Shown: positions 1 to 11,158, counted from the first letter of the stretch. The stretch is DNA of 35,279 bases from Planctomycetota bacterium (GCA_016872635.1 VGZN01000003.1:1-35279), one strand, 5' to 3'. The notes: generated from the letters alone by a model not told the origin. Program-made: numbers and translations.

Positions 1-2
1 AA

Positions 3-107
3 GATCGGATGCCGGAGGACGAACATCTCGGGGATAACTGGTTTTGGGAGGGGCGGGTCGGGCCCTCTGGCAGGATTTGGCACGCAGGGCTGGCAGGTTT
101 AGGCTAG
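3..107 (+). CDS. possible C-terminal fragment of an upstream gene (truncated by window start)
   Basis: Frame 3 is open from the window edge to TAG at 105-107 and reads DRMPEDEHLGDNWFWEGRVGPSGRIWHAGLAGLG*, which looks protein-like. No family recognised. Confidence 0.4.
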   Translation, partial: DRMPEDEHLGDNWFWEGRVGPSGRIWHAGLAGLG

Positions 108-163
108 CGGCAGCCTACTGCAACTTAAGGGGGAAATCACGGATTCCAGGGGTGGGGCGCGGG

Positions 164-1306
164 ATGGTATCGCGAGTTTTGGCCAAAATGATGGCCGGCA
201 TTCGAGGGTTCTGGCGGGTGTCGGTGCGGGCTGGTTGCCTGGTTCTGCTCCTGAGCGTGGTTGCGACCATCCCGATCCTTCAATTTGCAAGTCTCGGTTA
301 CATGCTGGAGTCTGCCAGTCGAATTTCTCGAGGGTTGCCACTTCGTTCTTGCTTTCCAGGGAGTGAAACTGCGAGAAGGATTGTCCTCGTCGGTTTTTTT
401 CTTGCCATTTCTTGGTTACCAGTCTGGCTCGTGACCGATTGGGGGTACAGCGCCGAACTCATGGATCCAGGATCCGTCTTTGCGCTGCGGATTCGGATCG
501 GCGCGAGGTTGCTAGCCGTCTTATGGATCGTATGGTCGGGCTGGGCCATCTTCCGCGGGGGACGCTGGTATCACTTCTTGTGGCCGGCACCGAAACGGTT
601 TGTTACGACTATCTTTCAACCGGACGCGTGGCGACAACTCGAGGATCGGTTGTGGAATTTGGTTGTTTCGCTGCGAGTTGCGTATCTGATGAAGATGGGG
701 TTCTATGCATCGATCGGCGCATTGATTTGGTTACTAATACCTGCCGCCTTGATCATCGTCGCCCTCAATGGAGGTGCTGACAGGCCGAGCGATGGATCCA
801 ATCCGGAGGGTGTACTTGGATTGATTGGTCTCGTCGGTGCGATCAGCATGTGGTGGGTGCTCCAAAAATTGCCTTTCCTCCAAATCCATATGGTGAACGA
901 AGGCAAGTTACGGTCTATTTTGGATCGTACCGCGATTCGAAATGCGTTTCGGCGGGCTCCATGGGCCTTCAGCACGGCGATCGTGGTTCTGGTCCTCTTA
1001 TCAATTCCCCTCTACCCCCTCAGGATTGAACTGATCCCATCTCAGCTTCGATGGGCGCTCGCTCTGTTTTTCGTTCTCCTTATGTTTCCGACCAAACTTC
1101 TAGCTGGTTGGGCGCTTCGACGAAGCAACAATCGCACCAAGCCGGTTCATTGGTTTTGGCGTTGGATAGCATGGATTCCGATGGTCGGTTCGATCGCCAT
1201 TTATGTCGGAGTTTTGTACCTTGCGAAATTTGCGCTGTGGGAAGGAGCAGCGAGTATCCTGCTGCAGCATGCATTCCTTCCACCTGTCCCTTTCTATCTG
1301 CGATAG
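164..1306 (+). CDS. conserved multi-pass membrane protein, function unknown
   Basis: ORF 44..1306. ATG at 164 (MVSRVLAKMMAGIRGFWRVSVRAGCLVLLL...) is a more plausible start than the TTG at 44. Several hydrophobic segments. Confidence 0.75.
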   Translation: MVSRVLAKMMAGIRGFWRVSVRAGCLVLLLSVVATIPILQFASLGYMLESASRISRGLPLRSCFPGSETARRIVLVGFFLAISWLPVWLVTDWGYSAELMDPGSVFALRIRIGARLLAVLWIVWSGWAIFRGGRWYHFLWPAPKRFVTTIFQPDAWRQLEDRLWNLVVSLRVAYLMKMGFYASIGALIWLLIPAALIIVALNGGADRPSDGSNPEGVLGLIGLVGAISMWWVLQKLPFLQIHMVNEGKLRSILDRTAIRNAFRRAPWAFSTAIVVLVLLSIPLYPLRIELIPSQLRWALALFFVLLMFPTKLLAGWALRRSNNRTKPVHWFWRWIAWIPMVGSIAIYVGVLYLAKFALWEGAASILLQHAFLPPVPFYLR

Positions 1307-1360
1307 GTCAAGTCAGGTTTTACGATGGACGAGTTAGGATCTTCATCCTTGCTTTTGGTA

Positions 1361-2659
1361 TTAACGTATGAAAATTCGCTGGATGAGGTGAGCCGCGATC
1401 AGTCGCATGCGGTTGAGACGCAGCAACGCATTTCGGATCAATTGGCGGATAGGCATTATCGGAAGTGCGGACGCCTTTTGAATATCCTCCGGGCCATGAG
1501 GCCAATCGCGAATGCGTTCGACGTAGCTTTCGACCCAGGATGTACCATTAGGAAAAAGGGTAACTCGTTCGAGCCATCGCTCGGGGATTCCTTGTATGCC
1601 ATGCTGAATTCCACATAAACAGCCTGCGATCGATGCCGTATGAGAAGTGTTGCCGCCCAGTCGGAGAATCTGCGTGATACACCGTTCGTAGCTCTCTGTA
1701 TTCCTCGCCCATGCATAGATCGCGATCAACGCGCTATCGACCATATTGCCGGTCAATCCGTTTGGATAACCAAGGGCAGCAGCAGCATGGGTAACCGAGC
1801 GACGCTTTTTTAGAAAGCCATCGAGCATTTTCAAACGGTCGGCGATGCTTTCGTTCTTCGTCGCTTCCATGAGCATCGGGAATACTTCTTGATTCGAAAT
1901 CGCATAGCGAGTCCGATCCATTTGAGCCTTCTGCGCGGCGATTGCGACGAGCGTCGCAGCTTGGCATACATCGTCATCGCGACTTGCAAGCAGACTCGAT
2001 CGTTGAATCCATCGTAATGCAGAGTCATTGTGGCCTTGGAGCACAACACTTAACAAGCTGGCTCGGACCATTGGGTCGTTACCATAAGATGCGATCAAAT
2101 GCTTCTTCGACTGGGTAGCGATGCGGAAGAGCCAGGAAGCGATGGAACGGACTGGTTGGGAGAGACGGTACCACTTTAAGCGATGACGCAACGCATCGGC
2201 AAAATCGTCTACGTTCGCGCGCGAGCGTAATACCGACTGGATTGCCATGAGTTGAGAGTGCGTTCGATGGTTAGGCCAGGCACGCTGTGGAAGTCGAAAT
2301 TTTCTGGACCGTCGCAGGCGTGCGATCGCTGTTCGGCGGTTCAAGGTGCGATGGACTTGGCCGAGGGATTCCGCCGTGGCACCTCCCAGGAGGACTCCGG
2401 CGATAGCTTGTTCGCGGCGGGCTGTTGGGATAACGGTGGACCACGAGATCGGAGACTCACCCGGGCTGCGCGCTTGATCGCGCGTCGAGAGAATGGGGCC
2501 TTGCGAGATTCGGGGGTGCGATTCTGGGGGTGACATTGGAATCGGTAGTCGTCGGTTTATATCTAGGGCGTTATATCGTGGGCGTTCAGAGTGAGCTTTT
2601 CTTGAAAGCTTGTCCAGGGATGCAGGATTGTCAGGTCCGCCATGGATCAAAATCGTCAC
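1361..2659 (-). CDS. ADP-ribosylglycohydrolase-family-like protein, probably catalytically degenerate
   Basis: Family landmarks: AIAGVLLGGATAESLGQ, YGNDPMVRASLLSVVL, GLTGNMVDSALIAIYAWAR, LGGNTSHTASIAGCLCGIQHGIQGIPERWLE. Start position uncertain. Confidence 0.7.
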   Translation of the reverse strand: MTILIHGGPDNPASLDKLSRKAHSERPRYNALDINRRLPIPMSPPESHPRISQGPILSTRDQARSPGESPISWSTVIPTARREQAIAGVLLGGATAESLGQVHRTLNRRTAIARLRRSRKFRLPQRAWPNHRTHSQLMAIQSVLRSRANVDDFADALRHRLKWYRLSQPVRSIASWLFRIATQSKKHLIASYGNDPMVRASLLSVVLQGHNDSALRWIQRSSLLASRDDDVCQAATLVAIAAQKAQMDRTRYAISNQEVFPMLMEATKNESIADRLKMLDGFLKKRRSVTHAAAALGYPNGLTGNMVDSALIAIYAWARNTESYERCITQILRLGGNTSHTASIAGCLCGIQHGIQGIPERWLERVTLFPNGTSWVESYVERIRDWPHGPEDIQKASALPIMPIRQLIRNALLRLNRMRLIAAHLIQRIFIR

Positions 2660-2914
2660 GGAGTTGCCTCGAGTCCGCTAGAACTAGCGTACGCGCAACC
2701 GGACTCAATCCGAAGTAAATCCACCCAACATGTTGCTGCCAGGTCGGGCGTGATGCGTCATGACCGCTACAATTGGTGCAAATGGCAAAAGTCGACGAGT
2801 GGGTGCGTTCCGTTGAGTTTGGCAGAGATTCAGGCAAGCGATCCTGTTATACTCTACCAAAAAACCGTCGATCTCCTCTCGTTCCATCTCAAGTAAAAAA
2901 CATCTGAGGTTGCC

Positions 2915-3616
2915 ATGCGTTCTCTAGACTCACGCCGTCGGTTTTTGGTCCAAGCGATATCCGGAAGCGGTGTTGGATTGTGGATGGCTCGTACGGCATG
3001 GGGGAATTTCATTCCGCCCACAGCAGCCCAAACTAAAGGTCCGTTCTACCCTATCCCGGAGATTGAAAAACAAAAGTATTTCGATGCCGATCTAACGCGA
3101 TTAGACGCCAATTCTCCGGTCGCCGATGGAGAACAAATCGCAGTTCGAGGGATCGTTTTGGATATGGATGAAAAACCCCTCGATAAAGCGATCGTAGAGG
3201 TGTGGCAGGCATGCGCGTCGGGTCGGTACAACCATCCCCAAGACCGCAACGATCGTCCGATGGATCCTAACTTTCAATACTGGGCGCGGTTGATTACAGG
3301 TCCCGATGGGACGTTTTCGATCCGAACTATCCAGCCTGGAAAGTACCCTGGTCGTACACCTCACTTGCATTATCGGATCGCAGCTCCGAACCGGAGTGAG
3401 CTAGTAACACAGATGTACTTCGAGGCGAACCAAGAGTTGAATCGCAAGGATGGTATCTATATGGATCTCAAGCCCGAGCAGCGAGCAGCGGTGACGATCG
3501 GATCGGCCAAAAAACCGATCGCGGAGAAGGATCCCAACAGTGAACAGTTGCCCACGGGCGAGTTTCGCATCGTGTTAGGACCTCTTAGCGATACGAAATC
3601 AACCCAGCCCATGTAG
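2915..3616 (+). CDS. intradiol ring-cleavage dioxygenase (protocatechuate 3,4-dioxygenase-like), Tat-type N-terminus
   Basis: GPFYPIPE, VEVWQACASGRYNHP, FQYWARLITGPDGTFSIRTIQPG, RTPHLHYRI. Tyr/Tyr/His/His iron ligands plausible. Twin-arginine SRRRFL near the N-terminus. Confidence 0.9.
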   Translation: MRSLDSRRRFLVQAISGSGVGLWMARTAWGNFIPPTAAQTKGPFYPIPEIEKQKYFDADLTRLDANSPVADGEQIAVRGIVLDMDEKPLDKAIVEVWQACASGRYNHPQDRNDRPMDPNFQYWARLITGPDGTFSIRTIQPGKYPGRTPHLHYRIAAPNRSELVTQMYFEANQELNRKDGIYMDLKPEQRAAVTIGSAKKPIAEKDPNSEQLPTGEFRIVLGPLSDTKSTQPM

Positions 3617-3689
3617 GAGATCTGGACGGGCATCCGAAACGGTCCTGCTTGCAAACCCATATCCTAGGATTAGGAAGATTCGATTTGCA

Positions 3690-4376
3690 TTAGCCATTTT
3701 CTAATACCCATTGCGCGGCAAAGCAATTCAGTTCTGCCGCATTGGCTAAATGAAGCTTGATCTTTAATTTCTCGCGGTACGTATCGATGGTGTGTACGCT
3801 GAGAAGTAGCTTTTTAGCGAAAGCGCCCGTCGTATTGCCTTGTCCGATCAAAGCGAGCACTTCCAATTCTCGATCCGACAAATTTGCTACGGGGGATTTG
3901 CCCGGTTCGACGACGCCCCCGATATGGCTTTTGAGAATCCGGTCGGTCATCTCCGGGCTCAAATACGATTTTCCATCTAGCACCGTTCGGATCGCGTTGA
4001 TCAATGTCTCGCGTGCCGTCTGTTTATTGAGGTACCCCATCGCTCCTGCTTGCAATGACCGTTCGGCGTACACAGTTTCGTCATACATCGAGATGACAAG
4101 TATCTTTGTCGTCGAGTTGCGTTCGCGAAGACGTTTGATGAGATCAATCCCATGCCCGGTTTTGAGTGATATGTCAACAATCACCAAGTAAGGACAGAGT
4201 TCGCTGATCAGTCGCAGAGCCCGTTCGACATCGTCTGCTTCCCCGCATACGTCAAGACCAGGTTCGTGAGATATCTGCGTTGACATTCCATCGCGCATCA
4301 TGGGATGGTCGTCAACAATAAAGATCCTTGCTTTCGGTGAGTGATTACTTGTGTTTTTGGGTGTGCCATTCTTCAT
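3690..4376 (-). CDS. NarL/FixJ-type response regulator (REC + LuxR HTH)
   Basis: IFIVDDHPMMRDGM, LVIVDISL (phospho-Asp), LSDRELEVLALIGQGNTTGAFAKKLLLSVHTIDTYREKLKIKL. Confidence 0.95.
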   Translation of the reverse strand: MKNGTPKNTSNHSPKARIFIVDDHPMMRDGMSTQISHEPGLDVCGEADDVERALRLISELCPYLVIVDISLKTGHGIDLIKRLRERNSTTKILVISMYDETVYAERSLQAGAMGYLNKQTARETLINAIRTVLDGKSYLSPEMTDRILKSHIGGVVEPGKSPVANLSDRELEVLALIGQGNTTGAFAKKLLLSVHTIDTYREKLKIKLHLANAAELNCFAAQWVLENG

Positions 4377-5415
4377 TATGCATTCCTCCTCGAAAGACTT
4401 TGCAGGTCAACAAAGTTCCTCCATTTTCAACAGGCTCAATACTCAATTTGCCACCGATGATTCCAGCGCGATACTGCATGGTCCTGAGTCCCATCTGCAT
4501 CTTTGCTTTCTGTGGATCAAAACCGCAACCGTCGTCGGCAACTCGGAGTATGAGATGGTCGTCTTCGGACCCCATTTCAATAGGGATGTGCTCGGGGACA
4601 GCGTGTTTTAACGCATTGGTGACGGCTTCTTGGGCGATTCGATAAAGATGGGTAGCGGTGCTACTGTCGGATATGATGATCGGGTTTTCGCATTTAAACG
4701 CGCAGTGAACATTTTTTAGGTTGTCTGTCCTCGCTGCTAATTCGCGAAGTGAATCCATGAAACCGGTAGAATCGAGTCTGGTCGAAACCAAACCCTTCGA
4801 AATATCTCGTATTTCTTGGTGCGTACGCGTCAAACCAGCGAGTATCTTGAGGGCCAGATCCTTCATTGGTTCGGCCAAGCCCGTTGGAATAGATGATGGA
4901 TCCCTCGTAAGGTGATTGAGAAGAGTTTGTGCCAGCATGCCGACACCTGCTAGTTCTTGCTGGACGCTGTCGTGAAGGTCTTGCCCGATGCGATGTTGCT
5001 CATCGTCGGCGATGGGCAAAATATCACGTTGTAAATTCCTGCGATCGCTGATATCCCGGATGATACCTGTAAACAGTCCTAATTTCCCAACTTCACTAAC
5101 CGCCAGGTCGATCGGAAAAATCGAGCCATCTTTTCGTTTGCCCATCACTTCGCGACCGATTCCGATGATCTTTGCCTCACCAGTCTGAAGGTATCGCTTC
5201 AAGTACTCCCCATGTTCATGGCTATAAGGGGATGGCATGAGAATACTCACATTTTGGCCGACCAATTCGTTGGGACCGTATCCAAATATGCGCTCGGTTG
5301 AGGGATTCGCAGAGACGATGAGCCCGCGTTGATCAATAGTGACGATCGCATCGGAGGCAGTGTTAAGGATCGCTCGTAATTGAGCTTCCCGCTCGTTAAT
5401 GCATGCTCGGCGCAT
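4345..5415 (-). CDS. PAS-domain sensor histidine kinase (HisKA_3/HATPase), FixL-like PAS
   Basis: PAS ILNTASDAIVTIDQRGLIVSANPSTERIFGYGPNELVGQNVSILMP...IIGIGREVMGKRKDGSIFPIDLAVSE; phospho-acceptor GQDLHDSVQQELAGVG; ATPase LRVADDGCGFDP. Overlaps the response regulator ORF by 32 bp. Confidence 0.93.
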   Translation of the reverse strand: MRRACINEREAQLRAILNTASDAIVTIDQRGLIVSANPSTERIFGYGPNELVGQNVSILMPSPYSHEHGEYLKRYLQTGEAKIIGIGREVMGKRKDGSIFPIDLAVSEVGKLGLFTGIIRDISDRRNLQRDILPIADDEQHRIGQDLHDSVQQELAGVGMLAQTLLNHLTRDPSSIPTGLAEPMKDLALKILAGLTRTHQEIRDISKGLVSTRLDSTGFMDSLRELAARTDNLKNVHCAFKCENPIIISDSSTATHLYRIAQEAVTNALKHAVPEHIPIEMGSEDDHLILRVADDGCGFDPQKAKMQMGLRTMQYRAGIIGGKLSIEPVENGGTLLTCKVFRGGMHNEEWHTQKHK

Positions 5416-5750
5416 TGACTATCGCCGATATCAACCCTATTCGCGTTGCCCGCATGAGCATTGCAGACAGGCGGAGGAGAAGTGTGTTCGTCTGGGCGCA
5501 TGGAGCACTCGAAGGCTTACGCTATCGATTGATGACTTGTACAAATCCCGTTCATACACACGATGAATTGAGTTACTGATTGTATCTGTTTTGCAATGAA
5601 GACGCGAGCAGTCCGTGTAGGGGTTGAGCACGCTGGTGATGCGCACGCGTGCAAAGTCTTATGGTACAACGATGGGACTGTAGAAGGGATCAACCGAGTT
5701 TCAGGATGGTGGGGTGCCGTTCCGTCGCATTGCCGTTCACGGAGAATCAA

Positions 5751-7783
<2,033 letters not shown>

Positions 7784-7962
7784 ATCGGCAAAACCCGCAA
7801 AAGACGACTCTCGACAACACTCAAATTGACAGCCAACGGCTGAAACCCGGCGATTACAGTGCAATTGGCGTGCCAATAATCAGGACGTACATTGGGACGA
7901 GAAGGTTCGCTTCTCGATTTCGCTAGGTTCGCTTGGGGGGTGGTTGCTCGTGATTTCTCGAG

Positions 7963-8799
7963 TTAGTTTTTTGAAGGTGCGACGGGAGTTCGATCCTTGG
8001 GCCATTTGAGCCACACGAGGAATCCAGCTACAGCGGTTGCCGCGATCAGAACCCATGTCCATTCGGTTCGCTTGCCGATCTCTTCCGCAATCGGCTTGGC
8101 GATCTGGGTACTCGCGACCTCTGCGACTTGGATTGCACCATCCAGGAAAGGCTCAGGGTTCGCAACAAAGGCGGCGAGCGTGGTTCCGGTGAGCAAGGCG
8201 AGTTTGTTTCGCCAAACGAAGTCCATCGCGCGATCTCCGTATTTACCGATGATCGCCAACACATCGGTGTTGGTCGCGAGAGAACGAGTACTCGGGTCTT
8301 CAGCGAGAATTGCGAGGCGGCGTCCCCCTTGTGCAGACAATCGATTCAACGCTGCGACCGATGGTTTTCCCGACTGTGCCAAAACGTTCTCAGCGATTGT
8401 CCCGTGACGCATCAGAGACACTCCAGCGTCGTCTCCCAAGTTCGCGATCAGGCTTCGCCGAGCTGGATTCTGGACAGCCCAAAGAGCATCGTCCCCATGA
8501 CGTGCAAGCATGCGAGCGACCACGACGGATTCTTCGCCAGCTTCCTCTAATAAAGTCACAGCGCGGGGGCCGACACGAGTGATCGCTTCACTCCCCTCTG
8601 TCCCAAATTTAGCCAACAATGGCTGTAACCGCGTGGCCAAGCGGTCTGCGCCTTCTTCAGCCACTTCTTTGGTGAACTTCTTCGAAATCTGTTCGACCAA
8701 CTCGCGAGCCACCGTGATTTTGCCTTGGCCGTAGGCCGTTTCTATGGAAACCGTGATGCCTATCCACGCAGCAAGGATCGCTGCTGGTATGCTCCTCAT
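7963..8799 (-). CDS. conserved hypothetical exported/membrane protein with alpha-helical repeat-like region and C-terminal TM
   Basis: Signal-like MRSIPAAILAAWIGITVSIETAYGQ from the ATG at 8799 (ORF extends to 8883); C-terminal TM WVLIAATAVAGFLVWLKW. Confidence 0.7.
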   Translation of the reverse strand: MRSIPAAILAAWIGITVSIETAYGQGKITVARELVEQISKKFTKEVAEEGADRLATRLQPLLAKFGTEGSEAITRVGPRAVTLLEEAGEESVVVARMLARHGDDALWAVQNPARRSLIANLGDDAGVSLMRHGTIAENVLAQSGKPSVAALNRLSAQGGRRLAILAEDPSTRSLATNTDVLAIIGKYGDRAMDFVWRNKLALLTGTTLAAFVANPEPFLDGAIQVAEVASTQIAKPIAEEIGKRTEWTWVLIAATAVAGFLVWLKWPKDRTPVAPSKN

Positions 8800-8968
8800 T
8801 TGTTGGGACCCAAGGCTGCGATATTGTCGATGACACTTTCGATGATTGCTTGGTCTGCACAAGTCGCTTTGTTGGTCTTGCATGGCTCAATACTCCTGGT
8901 CCATTGATTGGCTAGTTCAAAACGTCATTCTCGTGCCCGCATGCCAGTCGGTGTACGTTTTAATCTTT

Positions 8969-10141
8969 TCAATTTAGTGCGTCTTGCAATATGTCGTCCA
9001 CGGCGGTTCGTCGTACCGCCTCGCGTTCCGAGGCAATCCTACGAAACAATCCGCGAAGTCCCGGGGTTTGTTCATCTCCATCGCAGATCAGTCGATGGAG
9101 AGAACCTAAATGATCTGCAAGTTGCAGGGCGAGTTCTATTTCCGGATCAGCCCACCAATCCCACAGTCGTGTTACTAATTGGTCGACCACCAAGCTTGCT
9201 AATAGTCCAACGCCAAACGTAGCCCAACTCGAAGCGGCTCCAGCGCCTAAAATACCGCCCGAGACTCCGAGCCGGATGGCTACCTGGGCTAATACTTCTC
9301 CGGCTAGCAGCGATACCAATTGCTTGTTCACGTTTGCATAAAGATCGCCCCCTACTTTCTCGGAGGCGTGTGCGAGCGCTTCATCGAACTTGGTCGCCAT
9401 GGCCATTGGATCGATGCCATGCAAACTTTCGAAGCCTGGGAGGTCCTCGATATCAGTCTTCATGTCGACCAGCATTTCGCTTTCAATGTCTCGAACTCGA
9501 AGGATGAAATCGCGGATCGTCTGTTCGATCGCTCGCTCTAGATCGCGGGAGGATAGGACCTTGGATTCAAACTCCTGCTTCAAGAACGCTTCGTGCTCTC
9601 CTCCTCGACGCAATGGGATGGCATCCAGAATCATTTTCCACTTGCTGGTTCCACCAAGACACACTTCCGTGAAAGGGAGGATTCCATCGTGTGCTTTGGT
9701 GAAGAGTGGATCGATGCTGGGAAAGTTGCTCAGCACCAGTTGTTCGGTCTGTTCCTTGGCTCGCAGCAAGTGACCTGCCAGTCGCAGTTTGGCTTGCGCA
9801 ATCCTAGCTTCGCGACTCAGAGTGGAATGTTCGATGGGAGCCACCAACTCAATTTCCCGAGCGGCGTTCCTGCTTGCCCGGTTCCAAAAATAATCCGGCA
9901 ATCCATCACAATAGATCGAGACGGCATACATCGAGACTGCACAAGTCGAGAACAGCAGTAGCAACGCGAGATTTAGTTTCCAATTTCCGAATCGTTTCAT
10001 AACCTGATTCCAGTTGCTTACTTCATGTCCTGCCGATGCATCATGAACGCTACGAACCCTAAAATCGGACCTGCGTTCCTGCTCTTTCCATTTTTCAATC
10101 CAATTGGATTCATTCTCTTTGGTTGCGATCTTCGATGACAC
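8969..10141 (-). CDS. conserved hypothetical membrane protein with N-terminal TM and C-terminal Gly-rich hydrophobic segment
   Basis: N-terminal TM WKLNLALLLLFSTCAVSMYAVSIY; C-terminal LGVSGGILGAGAASSWATFGVGLLASLVVDQLVTRLWDWWADPE. Confidence 0.75.
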   Translation of the reverse strand: MSSKIATKENESNWIEKWKEQERRSDFRVRSVHDASAGHEVSNWNQVMKRFGNWKLNLALLLLFSTCAVSMYAVSIYCDGLPDYFWNRASRNAAREIELVAPIEHSTLSREARIAQAKLRLAGHLLRAKEQTEQLVLSNFPSIDPLFTKAHDGILPFTEVCLGGTSKWKMILDAIPLRRGGEHEAFLKQEFESKVLSSRDLERAIEQTIRDFILRVRDIESEMLVDMKTDIEDLPGFESLHGIDPMAMATKFDEALAHASEKVGGDLYANVNKQLVSLLAGEVLAQVAIRLGVSGGILGAGAASSWATFGVGLLASLVVDQLVTRLWDWWADPEIELALQLADHLGSLHRLICDGDEQTPGLRGLFRRIASEREAVRRTAVDDILQDALN

Positions 10142-10261
10142 CAGACGGTTTAAACGGTTCTACGGAGTCCCGTTAGTGACCGTTCTTCTCTTCCGTCTGC
10201 GACAATTCCAAGTATCGACCCAGCACATGGATGTGCTCTCGGATTATTTACCGAAGCCACC

Positions 10262-11158
10262 ATGGTTCCAAATTTTATTCAGAAGCCGATTGGCGCCGTC
10301 ACTTTGTTGGGCACGGCCATTGGTGCCCCCTACGCTGTTTTTGAGACCGACGCGGGGACTTCCGCAAGGGTCGCGGTACAGCAATGGATGAACCCCGCTA
10401 CGGTCCCGGCAGCCTCCTCTTGGGCTGGGGACCCAAATCAAATACCCGCAGCCCCAGTGGCAGCCCCAGTTGGCTCCCAATTCAATAACCTCCCTCCTGC
10501 CGCTGCTTGGACAGTTCCGACGGGTACACCCATCGCGGGAGGGGCTGTGTTACCGTTTACGAATGCCTATCCAGTCGGTGTTAACCCCCAAGCGGTTGTA
10601 GGCACCCAAGTAGGAAGCCCTGGTTTTGCGACTGCGTCAGGAACTGCCCAAAGCCCAAGTTTGAGCGGGGGCGAAATCCGTGATTTACGGGAAGTTGTGC
10701 GGTTTGACGTAACCCCTGCCCAAGTGACCCAGCGTTTTTCGCGGGTAACGACGGTTCTGTCGAATGTGCAGATGGATGGTCTGCGAGTCCCAGTCGTGAC
10801 CGGAACGCTGCCGACCGATATCGCAGGAACGCTTACTTACTATTTCGATGCGAACAAAACGGTACAGCGCATCCAGCTCTATGGTACCACCGGGGATCCC
10901 TCGTTCATTGCAAACCTCATGGTTGAGTACTACCGGTTGAAGCCGGAACAAAGCCTCGGCGGTCAGCTGTTCACGACCCGATGGAATAATCGAGTGACCA
11001 GTGTCATGCACGTCACCCCAGCGCCGGTGATCTACGCCGGTGCTACCAATGCGAGGTTTGCTGTTTTCCTGGAACTCAATCAGCCATCGAGTCAATACGC
11101 GCTCAGCGAGGAGGCCTCGCAAACGCTCGGGCAGACCCAAGCGACCCAGCGTTGGTGA
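10262..11158 (+). CDS. conserved planctomycete-type hypothetical protein
   Basis: N-terminal hydrophobic segment, Ala/Pro-rich linker, structured C-terminus (EVVRFDVTPAQVTQRFSRVTTVLSNVQMDGLRVPVVTGT...). Domain name not asserted. Confidence 0.7.
   Translation: MVPNFIQKPIGAVTLLGTAIGAPYAVFETDAGTSARVAVQQWMNPATVPAASSWAGDPNQIPAAPVAAPVGSQFNNLPPAAAWTVPTGTPIAGGAVLPFTNAYPVGVNPQAVVGTQVGSPGFATASGTAQSPSLSGGEIRDLREVVRFDVTPAQVTQRFSRVTTVLSNVQMDGLRVPVVTGTLPTDIAGTLTYYFDANKTVQRIQLYGTTGDPSFIANLMVEYYRLKPEQSLGGQLFTTRWNNRVTSVMHVTPAPVIYAGATNARFAVFLELNQPSSQYALSEEASQTLGQTQATQRW

Noticed and set aside
2252-2533. Plus-strand 93-aa ORF opposite the ADP-ribosylglycohydrolase-like gene
   Set aside because: Antisense shadow ORF; no SD or family signal.
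2819-2853. TTGGCA...TATACT promoter-like sequence upstream of the dioxygenase
   Set aside because: Spacer of about 23 nt is too long for a standard sigma-70 promoter.
5643-5652. GCACGCGTGC perfect palindrome
   Set aside because: Only 10 bp; such palindromes occur by chance in sequence of this composition.
5437-5750. Overlapping 69- and 77-aa minus-strand ORFs upstream of the histidine kinase
   Set aside because: Cys/His/Ser-rich, no recognisable motif; likely non-coding upstream region.
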